Positions 47,080 to 56,785 are shown, numbered from the stretch's first letter. The stretch is 64,000 nt of DNA from Streptomyces violaceusniger (GCA_005405945.1 BJHW01000002.1:744001-808000); one strand, 5' to 3'. The notes: a model not told the origin generated them from the sequence alone. A program made the numbers and translations.

Positions 47080-47378
47080 CGCCTCCGTACGCTACCCGTC
47101 CGCCACCGTCGTGAATAAGGGACCGGACCGCGCACATTGCGGCTGAGGACATGTGCACATGCGGGAATCGGCGATGGGCAACGCCACGTCCCGGTGCCAG
47201 CATGTACGGCAGTCGGCCGGTCACCCGGCCACGACGCGCGGTGGCCCGTCCGCCACGCCCGGGCCGCGCGCCCAGCACCCATCGCCACGCCCGGCCCCTC
47301 CGCCACGAGGTCCGCCGTCGATCCGGCATGCCCGGATCGGGCCGCGCCCGGGCGGGCTCGTACCACCGGAGGTGTGTA
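47080..47378. promoter_or_regulatory. Divergent LysR / CoA-transferase promoter region
   Basis: This 299-base non-coding gap contains the perfect palindrome ATGTGCACAT at 47151-47160, about 70 bases upstream of the LysR start. A strong ribosome site (GGAGG at 47368-47372) precedes the GTG at 47379. The rest is C-rich sequence with no gene. The island palindrome AGKRYACT is absent. Confidence 0.5.
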
Positions 47379-49876
47379 GTGACCCGGACCATGGGCATCG
47401 AAGGCGAATCGGCAGGTCCCGGCCCGCTGAGCGGCGTCCGGGTGGTCGACATGACCGACGGCCTCGGCGAGAGCGCGGGCCGCTACCTCGCCGAACTCGG
47501 CGCCGACGTCATCCTGGTCGAGCCCCCGGGCGGCGCCACGGCCCGCCGCGCCGCGCCCTGGCACGAGGACGGCACGAGCCTGTACTTCGCCACCCGCAAC
47601 GCGGGCAAGCGCGGCATCGTCCTCGACCCGGAGCTCCGCGCCGACCGCGAGCGGCTCCTCGCGCTCCTCGGCACCGCGGACATCTGGCTGGAGTCCGACC
47701 GCTCCGGACACCCCGTCCGTCGTGGCATCGACCCGGCCGGGGTGGCGGCCCGCAACCCCGGCCTGGTCATCGTCTCCGTCACGGACTTCGGCCACACCGG
47801 CCCGTACCGGGACTGGACCTCGACCGAGCGCGTCCAGCTGGCGATGGCGGGTGTGCTCTCCCGCTCCGGACTGCCGGGCCTGCCCCCGCTCACCCCGCCC
47901 GGACTGCTCGCCACCGAGGCCGCCGCCTATCAGGCCGCGTGGGTGGCCCTGCTCGCCTACCACCAGCGCCTGGAGACCGGCCTCGGCGACCATATCGACT
48001 TCTCCGTGTACGAGGCCGTCGCCCAGACCTTCGACCCCGGCTTCGGGATCGGGGCTCGGCGGTCGGCGGTCAGCGGGCGTCCGACCTGCCGCGCGGCCGC
48101 CCGGACGCCGGGGCGCTGTACCCGATCTTCCCCTGTGCGGACGGCTACGTACGGATCTGTGTCCTCAGCCCCCGCCAGTGGCGCGCCATGCGGGCCTGGC
48201 TGGGAGAACCGGCGGAGTTCGCCGACCCCGGGTACGAGAAGCTCCAGGAGCGGCGGCGGGTGGCCGACCGCATCCACCGGCTGATCGGCGCGCTGTTCCG
48301 GGAGGTGCCGAAGGCCGTGCTCGTGGAAGAGGGCCAGCGCCGCGGGGTGCCGGTCGCCGCCCTGCTCACCCCGGGTGAGGTGCTGGAATGCGATCACTTC
48401 CTGGCCCGGGGCGCCCTCGCCGAGGTGGAGGTGGCGCCCGGTGTCACCGGACGCGCACCGACCGGATTCCTCGAACTGGACGGCCGGCGGGCGGGTCCGG
48501 GGCGACGGGCGCCGCGCCTCGGTGAGCACACGGACGCGGTGCTCGCGGAGGTCTCGCGCGCCACCGCGGCGCGGCGCCCGGCCGGGGCCGCTCCCGTTCG
48601 CCCGCCGGAACGCCGCCCGCTGGACCGCCGCCCGCTGGAGGGGCTGCGCGTGCTCGACCTCGGCGTCATCGTCGCCGGCGCCGAACTCGGGCGGCTCCTC
48701 GCCGACCAGGGCGCCGACGTCATCAAGGTGGAGAACCGGGCCTTCCCCGACGGCGGCCGCCAGTCCATGACCACGGAACTCATCACGGCCTCCTTCGCCT
48801 GGGGCCACCGCAACAAGCGCAGCCTGGGACTCAACCTGCGCGACCCGCGCGGCGTCGAGATGTTCAAGCGGCTGGCCGCCGCGTCGGACGTCATCCTCTC
48901 CAACTTCAAGCCCGGCACCCTGGAGTCCCTCGGCCTCGGCCCCGAGACCCTCGGCGCGGTCAATCCCGGCCTCGTCATGGCCGAGAGCAGCGCGCTGGGC
49001 TCCACCGGCCCCTGGAGCAGGCGCATGGGCTACGGCCCGCTGGTGCGCGCCTCCGCCGGGCTGACCGGCCTGTGGCGCCACCCGGAGCGCGCGGACGGCT
49101 TCTGCGACGCCATCACCATCTTCCCCGACCATGTCGTCGGCCGGGTCGGCGCCACCGCGGTCCTCGCCCGCCTCATCGAGCGGCGGCGCACCGGACGCGG
49201 CGGTACAGTCGCCATCTCCCAGGCCGAGATCGGCCTCACCGAAATGGCCGAGCTGTTCCTCCAGGAGTCGCTCGCCCCCGGCTCGGTCACCGCCCGCGGC
49301 AACACCGGCACCACCGACGCCCCGCAGGGCCTCTTCCCCTGCGCGGGTGACGACGAGTGGTGCGCGGTCGAGGTGCGCGACGACGCCGACTGGCGGCGGC
49401 TGTGCGCCGCGATCGACCGCCCGGACCTGGCCGCCGACCCCCGCCTCGGCACCGCCGCCGGGCGGCTGGCGCACCGTACGGAGGTGGAGGCCGCGGCCGC
49501 CGCCTGGCTCGCCACCCACCCGCCGCGCGAGGCCATGCGGCTGCTGCAGGCGGCGGGCGTTCCGGCCGGGGCGATGCAGCAGGTGGCGGACTACCCCGAC
49601 GATCCGCAGTTCGCCGCCCGCGGCTTCTTCGCGCGAATGTGCCAGCCGGAACTCCCCGAGCCGCTGCCCACCGAGGCCCGCCCGGCGCTCGCCCGGCACC
49701 TCCCCGACCCGCTCCTCGGCCCCGCCCCGCGGCAGGCCGCCCACACCCGCGAGGTCTGCCGCGAGGTGCTCGGGCTGACGGACGCCGAGATCGACGAGCT
49801 CCTGGCGCAGGGGGTCCTGGAGGAGGAAGAGACGACGCACGCAGCAGAGACCTCGGACGGAAAGGGCCACCTGTGA
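47379..49876 (+). CDS. Tandem-domain class III CoA-transferase (frame broken near 48055)
   Basis: A ~832-residue protein made of two CaiB/BaiF domains in tandem. Domain 1 (~10-380) starts PLSGVRVVDMTDGLGESAGR and has LAELGADVILVEPPGG. Domain 2 (~410-800) starts PLEGLRVLDLGVIVAGAELG and has ADQGADVIKVENRAFPDGG and NKRSLGLNLRDPRG. Usual family members are single domains that dimerise as interlocked rings, so this is a fused pseudo-dimer. One G missing near 48055 breaks the frame in domain 1. It starts the LysR-linked operon and overlaps the dehydrogenase start (GTGA). Confidence 0.88.
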
Positions 49877-50910
49877 AGATCTACGCCTTTGAGGAAGCGG
49901 GCGGTCCCGCGCGCGAGTCGGTGGTCGCCACCCCCGAGCCGACCGGCCATGAGGTGCTCGTACGGCTCACCCACAGCGGGGTGTGCCACACCGATGTCCA
50001 CCTCCGCGACAACGACACCGGAGCCCTGCCGTTCCCCATCGTCGCGGGACACGAGATGGCCGGTGAGGTCGTGGCCACCGGCGACGCCGTCACCGGTGCC
50101 GGGGTCGGTGACGTACGGCTCGTCTACCCGTGGCTCGGCTGCGGCACCTGCGCGTTCTGCGACGAGGGCCGCGACGACCGCTGCTCCGAGCCGCGGTACC
50201 TCGGTATGCACCGCTCCGGCGGCTACGCCGAGGCCGTGCTCGTCCCGCATGAGCGCTACCTCCTCGCCATCGACGGCGTCGACCGGGGCTGGGCCGCCAC
50301 CCTCGGCTGCTCCGGCCTCACCGCCTACGCCGCGGTCGCCAAGGCGGTGCGTGGCGAGCCCGGTACGGATGACGAGGAGATCGTCGTCATCGGCACCGGT
50401 GGCCTCGGGCTCATGGCCATCGCCGTCCTCACCGCCCTCGGCCACCGCCGGATCACCGCCGTCGACATCAACGACGAACGCCTGGAGATGGCGCGCGGCC
50501 TCGGCGCGGCCCAGGTCATCAACAGCTCCTCCGGCCCCGGTGACGCCCGTACGGCGATCATCGAGGCGACGGGCGGCGGCGCCTCGGGCGTGATCGACCT
50601 GGTGAACAGCGGTGAGACGGCCAGGCTCGGCTTCGATGTGCTGCGCCGCGACGGCAAGCTGGTGCCCGTCGGCCTGTTCGGCGGGGACGTCACCCTCCCC
50701 ACGGGCGCGATCCCCTCCAAGCGGCTGACCGTACAGGGCAGTTACATCGGAACGCTCGCCGAGTTCACGGAGGTCGTCGACCTCGCCAGGTCCGGCAGGC
50801 TCCCGCGCATCCCCGTCATCGAGCGGCCGCTCACGGCCGCGAGCCTCACCGAGGCGCTGGACGCGCTGGCCGAGGGCAGGGTGCCCGGCCGCATCGTCCT
50901 CACGGCCTGA
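49873..50910 (+). CDS. Zinc-dependent alcohol dehydrogenase (MDR family)
   Basis: A 345-residue alcohol dehydrogenase with a GTG start in a GTGA overlap. Catalytic zinc residues are in GVCHTDVH and GHEMAGEVV, structural zinc in CGTCAFCDEGRDDRC, and the NAD motif is GTGGLGLMA. It is a close paralogue of the protein at 22860-23924 along its full length, lacking only that gene's DDSRDS repeat. It likely oxidises the same type of alcohol under LysR rather than the island regulator. Confidence 0.93.
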   Translation: MKIYAFEEAGGPARESVVATPEPTGHEVLVRLTHSGVCHTDVHLRDNDTGALPFPIVAGHEMAGEVVATGDAVTGAGVGDVRLVYPWLGCGTCAFCDEGRDDRCSEPRYLGMHRSGGYAEAVLVPHERYLLAIDGVDRGWAATLGCSGLTAYAAVAKAVRGEPGTDDEEIVVIGTGGLGLMAIAVLTALGHRRITAVDINDERLEMARGLGAAQVINSSSGPGDARTAIIEATGGGASGVIDLVNSGETARLGFDVLRRDGKLVPVGLFGGDVTLPTGAIPSKRLTVQGSYIGTLAEFTEVVDLARSGRLPRIPVIERPLTAASLTEALDALAEGRVPGRIVLTA

Positions 50911-50944
50911 CCCTTCGCCTTCACCCGCCCCTTCGCCTTCACCC
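50911..50944. repeat. 16-base direct repeat in a short gap
   Basis: CCCTTCGCCTTCACCC occurs at 50911-50926 and again at 50929-50944, directly after the dehydrogenase stop. The 91-base gap to the aldehyde dehydrogenase holds no other feature. Confidence 0.8.
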
Positions 50945-51001
50945 ACCCCTCGCATCCAACCAACTCCCGTATTCCACCCACCCCTTGACGATGGGACCCC
51001 C

Positions 51002-52435
51002 ATGACACAGACCGCGGCACCGGCCCTCCGGATGTTCATCGACGGCCGTCTCGTCGCCGCCGAGGGCACCCCCCTCGATGTGCTCGACCCGGCCACCGAA
51101 GAACTCGCGGGGCAGGTCCCCGACGCCACCGACGCCCAGCTGGAGAGCGCGATCGAGGCCGCCGGCCGTGCCTTCACGACCTGGAGCGCGGCGCCCCTGG
51201 AGGAGCGCCGGGCGGTGCTCCGCTCGCTCGCGGCCGTGATCCGCGAGCACACCGACGAGCTGGCCCTCCTCCTCACCGCCGAGCAGGGCAAGCCCCTGGA
51301 GGCCGCCCACGGTGAGCTCCGTTCCGCCCTCCACTGGTGCGAGGGGATCGCCGAGATGGAGTTCCCGGCCGAGGAGATCCGCGATACCGGGACCCACCGC
51401 ATCCGGATACGGCATGTGCCCCTGGGCGTCGTGGCGGGGCTCGTGCCGTGGAACGTGCCGCTCGCCCTCGCCATCTGGAAGATCGCCCCGGCACTGCTGA
51501 CCGGCAACACCATCGTCGTCAAGCCGTCCCCCTTCACGCCTCTGACCACGCTGCGGATCGGCGAGCTGCTCGCGGAGGCGGACGCGGTCCCGGCCGGGGT
51601 GCTCAACATCGTCAGCGGTGGCGACCACATCGGCCCCAAGCTCTCCGAGCACCCCGGCATACGGAAGATCGCCTTCACCGGGTCCACGGCCACCGGTAAG
51701 AAGGTGATGGCCTCCGCCGCCCGCAACCTCGCCCGGGTCACCCTCGAACTCGGCGGCAACGACGCGGCCATCGTCCTCCCCGACATCGACGTGGACACGG
51801 TCGCCGAGAAGCTCTTCTGGGCCTGCTTCATGAACACCGGCCAGGTCTGCGTCGCCGCCAAGCGGGTGTATGTCCACGACGACGTCTACGACGCGTTCGC
51901 CCGCCGCTTCGCCGAGGTGGCCGCCGGGGTGAAAGTCGGCGACGGCCGTGACGAGGGCGTGCAGTTGGGGCCCCTCCAGAACCGCGTCCAGTACGAGAAG
52001 GTCGTGGCGCTCATCGAGGCCACCGCGGCCTCCGGTGCGAGGTTCCTCGTCAAGGGCGACATCCCGGACGGCCCCGGCTACTTCGTCCACCCGACCGTGG
52101 TGGACGACCCGGCCGACGACTCCGACATCGTCAGGCTCGAACCGTTCGGCCCCGTCGTACCGCTGCTGCGCTTCCACGACATCGACGAGGTCGTCGAGCG
52201 GGCCAACGCCTCCGAATACGGCCTCGGCGGATCGGTCTGGAGCGGTAACCCGGAGGCGGCGGAGCGGATCGCCACACGCATCGAGACGGGCGTCGTCTGG
52301 ATCAACGAGGGACCGCGCCTCGCCCCCGACCTGCCGTTCGGCGGCCACAAGACGTCAGGACTCGGTGTCGAGAACGGGACGGCGGGGCTGCTCGAGTACA
52401 CGGACACGCAGGTGCTCTGGTCCCGGACGGACTGA
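51002..52435 (+). CDS. Aldehyde dehydrogenase
   Basis: A 477-residue aldehyde dehydrogenase. It has VPWNVPLALAIWKIAPALLTG, FTGSTATGKK, LELGGNDAAIVLPD (catalytic Glu), NTGQVCVAAKRVYV (catalytic Cys) and the late LPFGGHKTSGLG. It should oxidise the aldehyde made by the upstream alcohol dehydrogenase, with which it is probably co-transcribed. The frame is uninterrupted. Confidence 0.94.
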   Translation: MTQTAAPALRMFIDGRLVAAEGTPLDVLDPATEELAGQVPDATDAQLESAIEAAGRAFTTWSAAPLEERRAVLRSLAAVIREHTDELALLLTAEQGKPLEAAHGELRSALHWCEGIAEMEFPAEEIRDTGTHRIRIRHVPLGVVAGLVPWNVPLALAIWKIAPALLTGNTIVVKPSPFTPLTTLRIGELLAEADAVPAGVLNIVSGGDHIGPKLSEHPGIRKIAFTGSTATGKKVMASAARNLARVTLELGGNDAAIVLPDIDVDTVAEKLFWACFMNTGQVCVAAKRVYVHDDVYDAFARRFAEVAAGVKVGDGRDEGVQLGPLQNRVQYEKVVALIEATAASGARFLVKGDIPDGPGYFVHPTVVDDPADDSDIVRLEPFGPVVPLLRFHDIDEVVERANASEYGLGGSVWSGNPEAAERIATRIETGVVWINEGPRLAPDLPFGGHKTSGLGVENGTAGLLEYTDTQVLWSRTD

Positions 52436-52485
52436 CCGCGCAAACGCCGTCGCCCCGGGCCGGGGCCGCCTGGCATGCTGGCGGT

Positions 52486-53229
52486 GTGAATGGACCCGAG
52501 ATTCGCCTCAGCCTCGCCCCTGAACTGCGCTTCTTCGCGGTTCCCGAGCGGCGCCGCCCCTGGACGGCCGTCGTCACCGACGGCGTCTCCACCCTCGGTC
52601 ATGTGGTCGAGTCGCTCGGGGTGCCGCTGACCGAGGTGGGCGGGCTGCTGGTGAACGGCGAGGAGACCGCCGTCTCGCATGTGCCGGGCGCGGGGGAGAC
52701 CGTGGAGGTCCAGCCGGTCGTCCGCCCGCAGCGGGTGCCGGGCGCGCCGCTGCGCTTCCTGCTCGACGTGCACCTGGGGACGCTCGCGCGGCGGCTGCGG
52801 CTGCTGGGCGTGGACGCCGCGTACGAGAGTGAGGACATCGGCGACCCCGGGCTGGCCGCGCGCTCCGCCGCCCAGCGCCGGGTGCTGCTCTCCCGCGACC
52901 GGGGGCTGCTGCGCCGCCGCGAGCTGTGGGCCGGGGCGTATGTCTACAGCGACCGCCCCGATGAGCAACTGCGCGACGTGCTCGGCCGGTTCGCCCCGAA
53001 CCTGGCACCCTGGACCCGCTGTACCGCCTGCAACGGCCTGCTGGAGGACGCCGACAAGGAGACGGTCCGGGAGCAGCTCCGGCACGGCACCCGGCGCACA
53101 TACGACGTCTTCGCGCGCTGCACGGTCTGTGAGCGGGTCTACTGGCGCGGTGCCCACCACGCTCGTCTGGAGGCCATCGTGGCCGGGGCGATGGGCGAGT
53201 TCGGCGACGCGCGGGCCGCGCTGTCCTGA
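52486..53229 (+). CDS. Mut7-C RNase-domain protein with ubiquitin-like N-terminus
   Basis: A 247-residue protein from a GTG start. Residues ~1-90 look like a MoaD/ubiquitin-like beta-grasp domain (GVPLTEVGGLLVNGEE). Residues ~92-235 are a Mut7-C PIN-type domain (FLLDVHLGTLARRLRLLGVD, LLSRDRGLLRRR) ending in a zinc ribbon with two CxxC pairs (CTACN and CTVCE). The family is predicted to be an RNase; no specific target is known. It stands alone between two unrelated units. Confidence 0.88.
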   Translation: MNGPEIRLSLAPELRFFAVPERRRPWTAVVTDGVSTLGHVVESLGVPLTEVGGLLVNGEETAVSHVPGAGETVEVQPVVRPQRVPGAPLRFLLDVHLGTLARRLRLLGVDAAYESEDIGDPGLAARSAAQRRVLLSRDRGLLRRRELWAGAYVYSDRPDEQLRDVLGRFAPNLAPWTRCTACNGLLEDADKETVREQLRHGTRRTYDVFARCTVCERVYWRGAHHARLEAIVAGAMGEFGDARAALS

Positions 53230-53298
53230 GCGCCCGCTGATCGACCTCGGGATACGGGCGCTGGAGGAGGCGGTGCGCCACCACCGGAGCGATGCCCC

Positions 53299-54144
53299 TC
53301 AGGAGACTTCGCCCTGGAGGGCCTCCGGAAGCGTGGTGTGGAAGGCCGGGTGGGCGTGCAGCCGCCGCACGTAGGCGCGCAGCTGCCCATGGCCGGATAC
53401 CCGGTCGGCCGCGTCGGCGTCCAGGAGGGGCCGGTGCTCGGTGTCCAGCTGGACGAGGGCCACCCACAGGTCCACATCGGCGGCGGTCAGCTCCTCGCCC
53501 AGGGCGTACGGCGCGGCCGTCAGCCCGCGGTCGAGCCGGCCGAGGGCGGTCAGCAGCCGCTCCAGCGCCGCGTCCCGGCACTCCGCCTCGGGCGCCGTCC
53601 CGGCCTGCCGGGCGGCGTGGGTGATGTCCGCGTCGAGCAGGTCCCGGAGGACGTCGATCTCCGTGGCGAGGGCCGCCGGGCGCAGCCGGGGGCGTCCGGT
53701 TCCGCTGCCGTCGCTCAGATGGCCGGCGAGGTCGCGCAGGATGTCGGGCGTGTGATTGCTGACGACACGTCCGGTCCAGCCGTCGCACAGCGCGGGCGCG
53801 TCCACCGGTCCGCTGTAGCGGTGCCAGGTGGCCTCGTAGGCCCCGCGCAGTGCGGCGTACGCCTCGGGGGTGTCGTCCGGGAGCCCGACGAGGGTGGTGG
53901 CCACGGTGTCCCGCAGCCCGAGCAGATCGAGGGTGATGGAGATGCGCAGGGAGAGCGGACAGCTCGCGGAGAGGTAGAGGCGGTAGCGATGCGGCACCGG
54001 ATAGAAGCCACCGGCGAGGTCGACGCCGATGCGGCTGCGGAAGCGGTGCGGTGGTGTGGGCGGGGCGATCCGGGGGCTGGCCGAGCAGGGGTCGGGGTCG
54101 AGAAGAGCGGCAGGACCTGAACTGAGCGGAAACGTCTCGGACAT
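53299..54144 (-). CDS. Glutathione S-transferase-like protein (YqjG/ECM4-type fold)
   Basis: A 281-residue thioredoxin-fold/GST C-terminal protein. YLSASCPLSLRISITLDLLGL carries the cysteine-proline typical of glutathionyl-hydroquinone reductases. The C-terminal helical domain (LGEELTAADVDLWVALVQLD) is GST-like. Streptomycetes use mycothiol rather than glutathione, so the thiol partner is open. The ATG at 54144 follows TTGGAGAG. It is preceded by a SAM-IV-type riboswitch and a short leader peptide, which suggests control by sulfur status. Confidence 0.82.
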   Translation of the reverse strand: MSETFPLSSGPAALLDPDPCSASPRIAPPTPPHRFRSRIGVDLAGGFYPVPHRYRLYLSASCPLSLRISITLDLLGLRDTVATTLVGLPDDTPEAYAALRGAYEATWHRYSGPVDAPALCDGWTGRVVSNHTPDILRDLAGHLSDGSGTGRPRLRPAALATEIDVLRDLLDADITHAARQAGTAPEAECRDAALERLLTALGRLDRGLTAAPYALGEELTAADVDLWVALVQLDTEHRPLLDADAADRVSGHGQLRAYVRRLHAHPAFHTTLPEALQGEVS

Positions 54145-54311
54145 GGCTCTCCAAGCAGGTGACGAAAAGCCCCGGCCCCGCCCGGTGCGGGCGGCGCCGA
54201 TGGCGCAACGGAAGGGAAGCCCGCGCGGGGCACTCGCCGGGACGGTGCCGGGACACACCCGGCCCCCGGCGCGCGGGGCCGTGCTCGGTGACCGTGTCGG
54301 CTCGGGCCGAC

Positions 54312-54455
54312 TCAGACGGCTGGACTGGAGGCGCTGCAGATGCGCAGCAGATCGATGTGGAGCCGCCTGGTCAGGAGGCGGAGACGGCGGAGCGGCGGGG
54401 ACAACGGCCGGGGACGCCGACGGGCGCCGTCCCCGTGGCTGTCGGTCCTGGGCAT
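54312..54455 (-). CDS. Putative sulfur-responsive leader peptide
   Basis: A short minus-strand frame ending in RRLHIDLLRICSASSPAV, about 47 residues from the ATG at 54455 (ATGs at 54470 and 54473 are alternatives). Streptomyces leader peptides upstream of sulfur-metabolism genes share an LHxDLxRxxSA-type end with a late cysteine, which this matches. It lies between the riboswitch and the GST-like gene, 167 bases before the latter, so translation-dependent attenuation is likely. The start is uncertain. Confidence 0.6.
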   Translation of the reverse strand: MPRTDSHGDGARRRPRPLSPPLRRLRLLTRRLHIDLLRICSASSPAV

Positions 54456-54519
54456 CTCCACCGATCCCATCATCGGGGGCTCGCGAGGCAGCGAGACCGC
54501 GCTTGTCCCGTCCACGCCG

Positions 54520-54640
54520 ACGAAACCTGGTCGTCACCCGGGGGCACCCCGTCGCGGGAGAAGGGTTGCCTGTCAACGAGCCGGGGCCGATGACCCACCT
54601 GAGCGGGGGTTCCGCACGGTGGGCGCTGACAATCGTGACC
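54520..54640 (-). ncRNA. SAM-IV-type riboswitch with an extra hairpin
   Basis: The minus strand matches the SAM-IV riboswitch as remembered. It has GGTCACG at the 5' end (54640 down), stem TGTCAGCG (54631-54624) with CGTTGACA (54578-54571), and a GGCCCCGGCTCG loop. GGCAACCC (54570-54563), GGGGTGCCCC (54550-54541) and closing GGGTGACGACCAGG follow. Unusually, a second stem CCCACC/GGTGGG (54623-54618 with 54599-54594) is inserted inside. It lies upstream of the leader peptide and GST-like gene. SAM binding would turn expression down when SAM is plentiful. Confidence 0.8.
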
Positions 54641-54765
54641 GTCCCTGACAGTGTCGTCGCGCTCCGCGAGGGCGTCAACCCATGCCGAAGTGGCCAACAC
54701 CGGCCGACGGCACGGCGGATGCACGGCGCCCTGGCGCGACCGGCTCGTAAGGCGGCGCGATCGGC
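54641..54765. other. Intergenic sequence without a recognised gene
   Basis: This stretch lies between the end of the phosphatase gene and the riboswitch. It should hold the promoter of the GST-like transcript on the minus strand. No clear -10/-35 pair or terminator was identified. Confidence 0.5.
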
Positions 54766-55911
54766 TCAGCGGAACGACCGGTCCGCGCCGCCGGTGTCCC
54801 GCTCGACGAGGACCATGGCCGCGTCGTCCGCGAGCCGTCCCTCGGTGTGCCGGACCAGGGCGTGGCGCAGCCGGTCCAGGTACTCGGCCGGGGTGGCGCC
54901 GTCCAGCGTCTCCATGGTCCGGTGCAGCGGAAAGAACTCGTTGTCGTCGTTGCGGGCCTCGACCACCCCGTCGGTGTGCAGCAACAGCCGGTCACCGGGC
55001 AGGAACGGAAAGGTCTCGACCCCGATGGCGGGAGGGCCGAGGAACTCCTCGAGGCCGAGGGGCGGCAGCGGGCGCGCCGGGTCCAGGGAGCGCACCTTGC
55101 GCTCGCGCATCACCACGGGCGGCGGATGGCCGCGGTTGATCAGCTGGACCAGCGACTCGTCCGTCACCTGGGCGAGGAGCACGGTGACGAACTGCTCCTC
55201 CAGCTCCTGTGGGTCCTGTAGCTGGGAGCGGTCCAGCAGCTCGTACTCGCGCGCCAGCGCGGCCGCACAGCGGTGCATCACCTCGGCGAGGTCCCGCTCG
55301 TAGTGCACCGCCTCCCGGAAGGCGCCCACGACGGCCGCGGCGGACCGCACCGCGGCCAGCCCCTTTCCCCGTACATCGCCGACGATCAGCCGCACTCCGT
55401 AGCGGGTGCACATCGCCTCGTAGAGGTCCCCGCCGATCTGCGCACCGCGCTCGGCCGCCAGATAGACGCTGGCCGTGTTCACCACGCCCATCCGGGCGGG
55501 CAGCGGCCGCAGCACCACGTTCTGGGACACCTCGGCGATCCGGCGGATATGGGTCAGCTCGCGGTCCCGGCGCACCCGCACCGCGCTGGTCACCACGCTC
55601 GCCACCGCCACCACCAGCAGGGCCAGCAGATTCGTGTACACCTGTGGGGCGCCCCAGGCGTCGTTGTGGGTGGCGGTGAGCGCGCTGACGACGCCCGCCA
55701 GCAACGCCACCCCGACGGTGCCGACCGGCCCCATGGTCACCGCCGCCAGCGCCGGCACCGGGGAGAGCAGGGGGCCGGTGTAGAGGGTGTGCGCGGGGGA
55801 GAACTCGATGCCGAGCACCGCCGCCAGGACCAGGAACGGCAGACACCGTGTGATCGCGAACAGCGTCTGGTTGCGACCGCTCACCCCCGGGGTGACGCGC
55901 ATGAATCGCAT
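54766..55911 (-). CDS. Membrane PP2C/SpoIIE-type serine phosphatase
   Basis: A ~381-residue protein. Residues ~15-105 contain several hydrophobic segments (CLPFLVLAAVLGIEF, LLALLVVAVASVVTSAV) that anchor it in the membrane. Residues ~150-375 form a PP2C-like SpoIIE phosphatase domain (GGDLYEAM, VGDVRGKGLAAVR, HTDGVVEARN, DDAAMVLVER). Such proteins dephosphorylate anti-sigma-factor antagonists in Streptomyces. The start is uncertain between ATGs at 55911 and 55902; neither has a good ribosome site. Confidence 0.9.
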   Translation of the reverse strand: MRFMRVTPGVSGRNQTLFAITRCLPFLVLAAVLGIEFSPAHTLYTGPLLSPVPALAAVTMGPVGTVGVALLAGVVSALTATHNDAWGAPQVYTNLLALLVVAVASVVTSAVRVRRDRELTHIRRIAEVSQNVVLRPLPARMGVVNTASVYLAAERGAQIGGDLYEAMCTRYGVRLIVGDVRGKGLAAVRSAAAVVGAFREAVHYERDLAEVMHRCAAALAREYELLDRSQLQDPQELEEQFVTVLLAQVTDESLVQLINRGHPPPVVMRERKVRSLDPARPLPPLGLEEFLGPPAIGVETFPFLPGDRLLLHTDGVVEARNDDNEFFPLHRTMETLDGATPAEYLDRLRHALVRHTEGRLADDAAMVLVERDTGGADRSFR

Positions 55912-55996
55912 AATTCGGTACTTTATCCGATGAAGGCCCCCGAACGGGTGCGCTCTCCGTAACGCATGACGGAAGCCCCGGGCGTAGCCTGACGCT

Positions 55997-56785
55997 ATGC
56001 CCGAGCTTCCGGACGTCGAGGGATTCCGGCGGACGCTGGCCTCCTGCGCCCAGGGCCGCCGCGTCGAGCGGGCGGAGGTGGCCGATCCGGGGGTGCTGCA
56101 CGGGGTGACCGCACAGCGGCTGAAGCGCGACCTCAAGGGCCGCCGCTTCGCGGCACCGCGCCGCCACGGCAAGTGGCTGATCGCCCCCACCGACGGGCCC
56201 ACGGTCGTGCTGCACTTCGGCATGACCGGGCGGCTGGTCTGCGGGGCGGAGTCCGAACCGGCCGGCCGGTTCCAGCGCGTCGCCTTCGACCTCGACGACG
56301 GCCACCGCCTCGGCTACGAGGACCAGCGCAAACTCCAGGGCATCTGGCTCGCCGCCACCGACGGCGACATCGACCGGATCATCGGCGATCAGGGCCCTGA
56401 CGCGCTCTCGCTGAGCCGGGCCGATCTGGACCGGCTACTGGCGGGGCGGCGCGGACGCGTCAAGGCCACACTGACCGACCAGGCCGTGATCGCCGGACTC
56501 GGCAATCTGCTCGGCGACGAGATCCTGTGGCACGCCCGGATCCATCCGCGGCGGCCGGCCAACGCGCTGACCGACGACGAGCGCGATCGGCTCCACGGCG
56601 CGCTGCGCGAGGTGCTGCGCGCCTCGGTGCGGGCGGGGCGGGTGCCGGACGACCCGGACTGGCTCACCGGGCGGCGCGACGAGCCGGACCCGCACTGCCC
56701 CCGCTGCGGCAATCCGCTGCGCCGCGGCCGGATCGCGGGGCGGACCAGCCTGTGGTGCCCCCACTGCCAGCGGGAGGACGCCTGA
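55997..56785 (+). CDS. Fpg/Nei-family DNA glycosylase
   Basis: A 262-residue base-excision repair glycosylase/AP lyase. The N-terminal MPELPDVEGFRR gives the catalytic Pro and Glu. The H2TH region is AGLGNLLGDEILWHARIHP. The C-terminal zinc finger is CPRCGNPLRRGR to CPHCQ. It removes oxidised bases from DNA. It is divergent from the phosphatase gene, with an 85-base promoter gap. Confidence 0.93.
   Translation: MPELPDVEGFRRTLASCAQGRRVERAEVADPGVLHGVTAQRLKRDLKGRRFAAPRRHGKWLIAPTDGPTVVLHFGMTGRLVCGAESEPAGRFQRVAFDLDDGHRLGYEDQRKLQGIWLAATDGDIDRIIGDQGPDALSLSRADLDRLLAGRRGRVKATLTDQAVIAGLGNLLGDEILWHARIHPRRPANALTDDERDRLHGALREVLRASVRAGRVPDDPDWLTGRRDEPDPHCPRCGNPLRRGRIAGRTSLWCPHCQREDA

Noticed and set aside
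54159..54593. Plus-strand open frame in the gap before the phosphatase gene
   Set aside because: Arg/Pro-rich composition without motifs; the region is better explained by a minus-strand riboswitch and leader.
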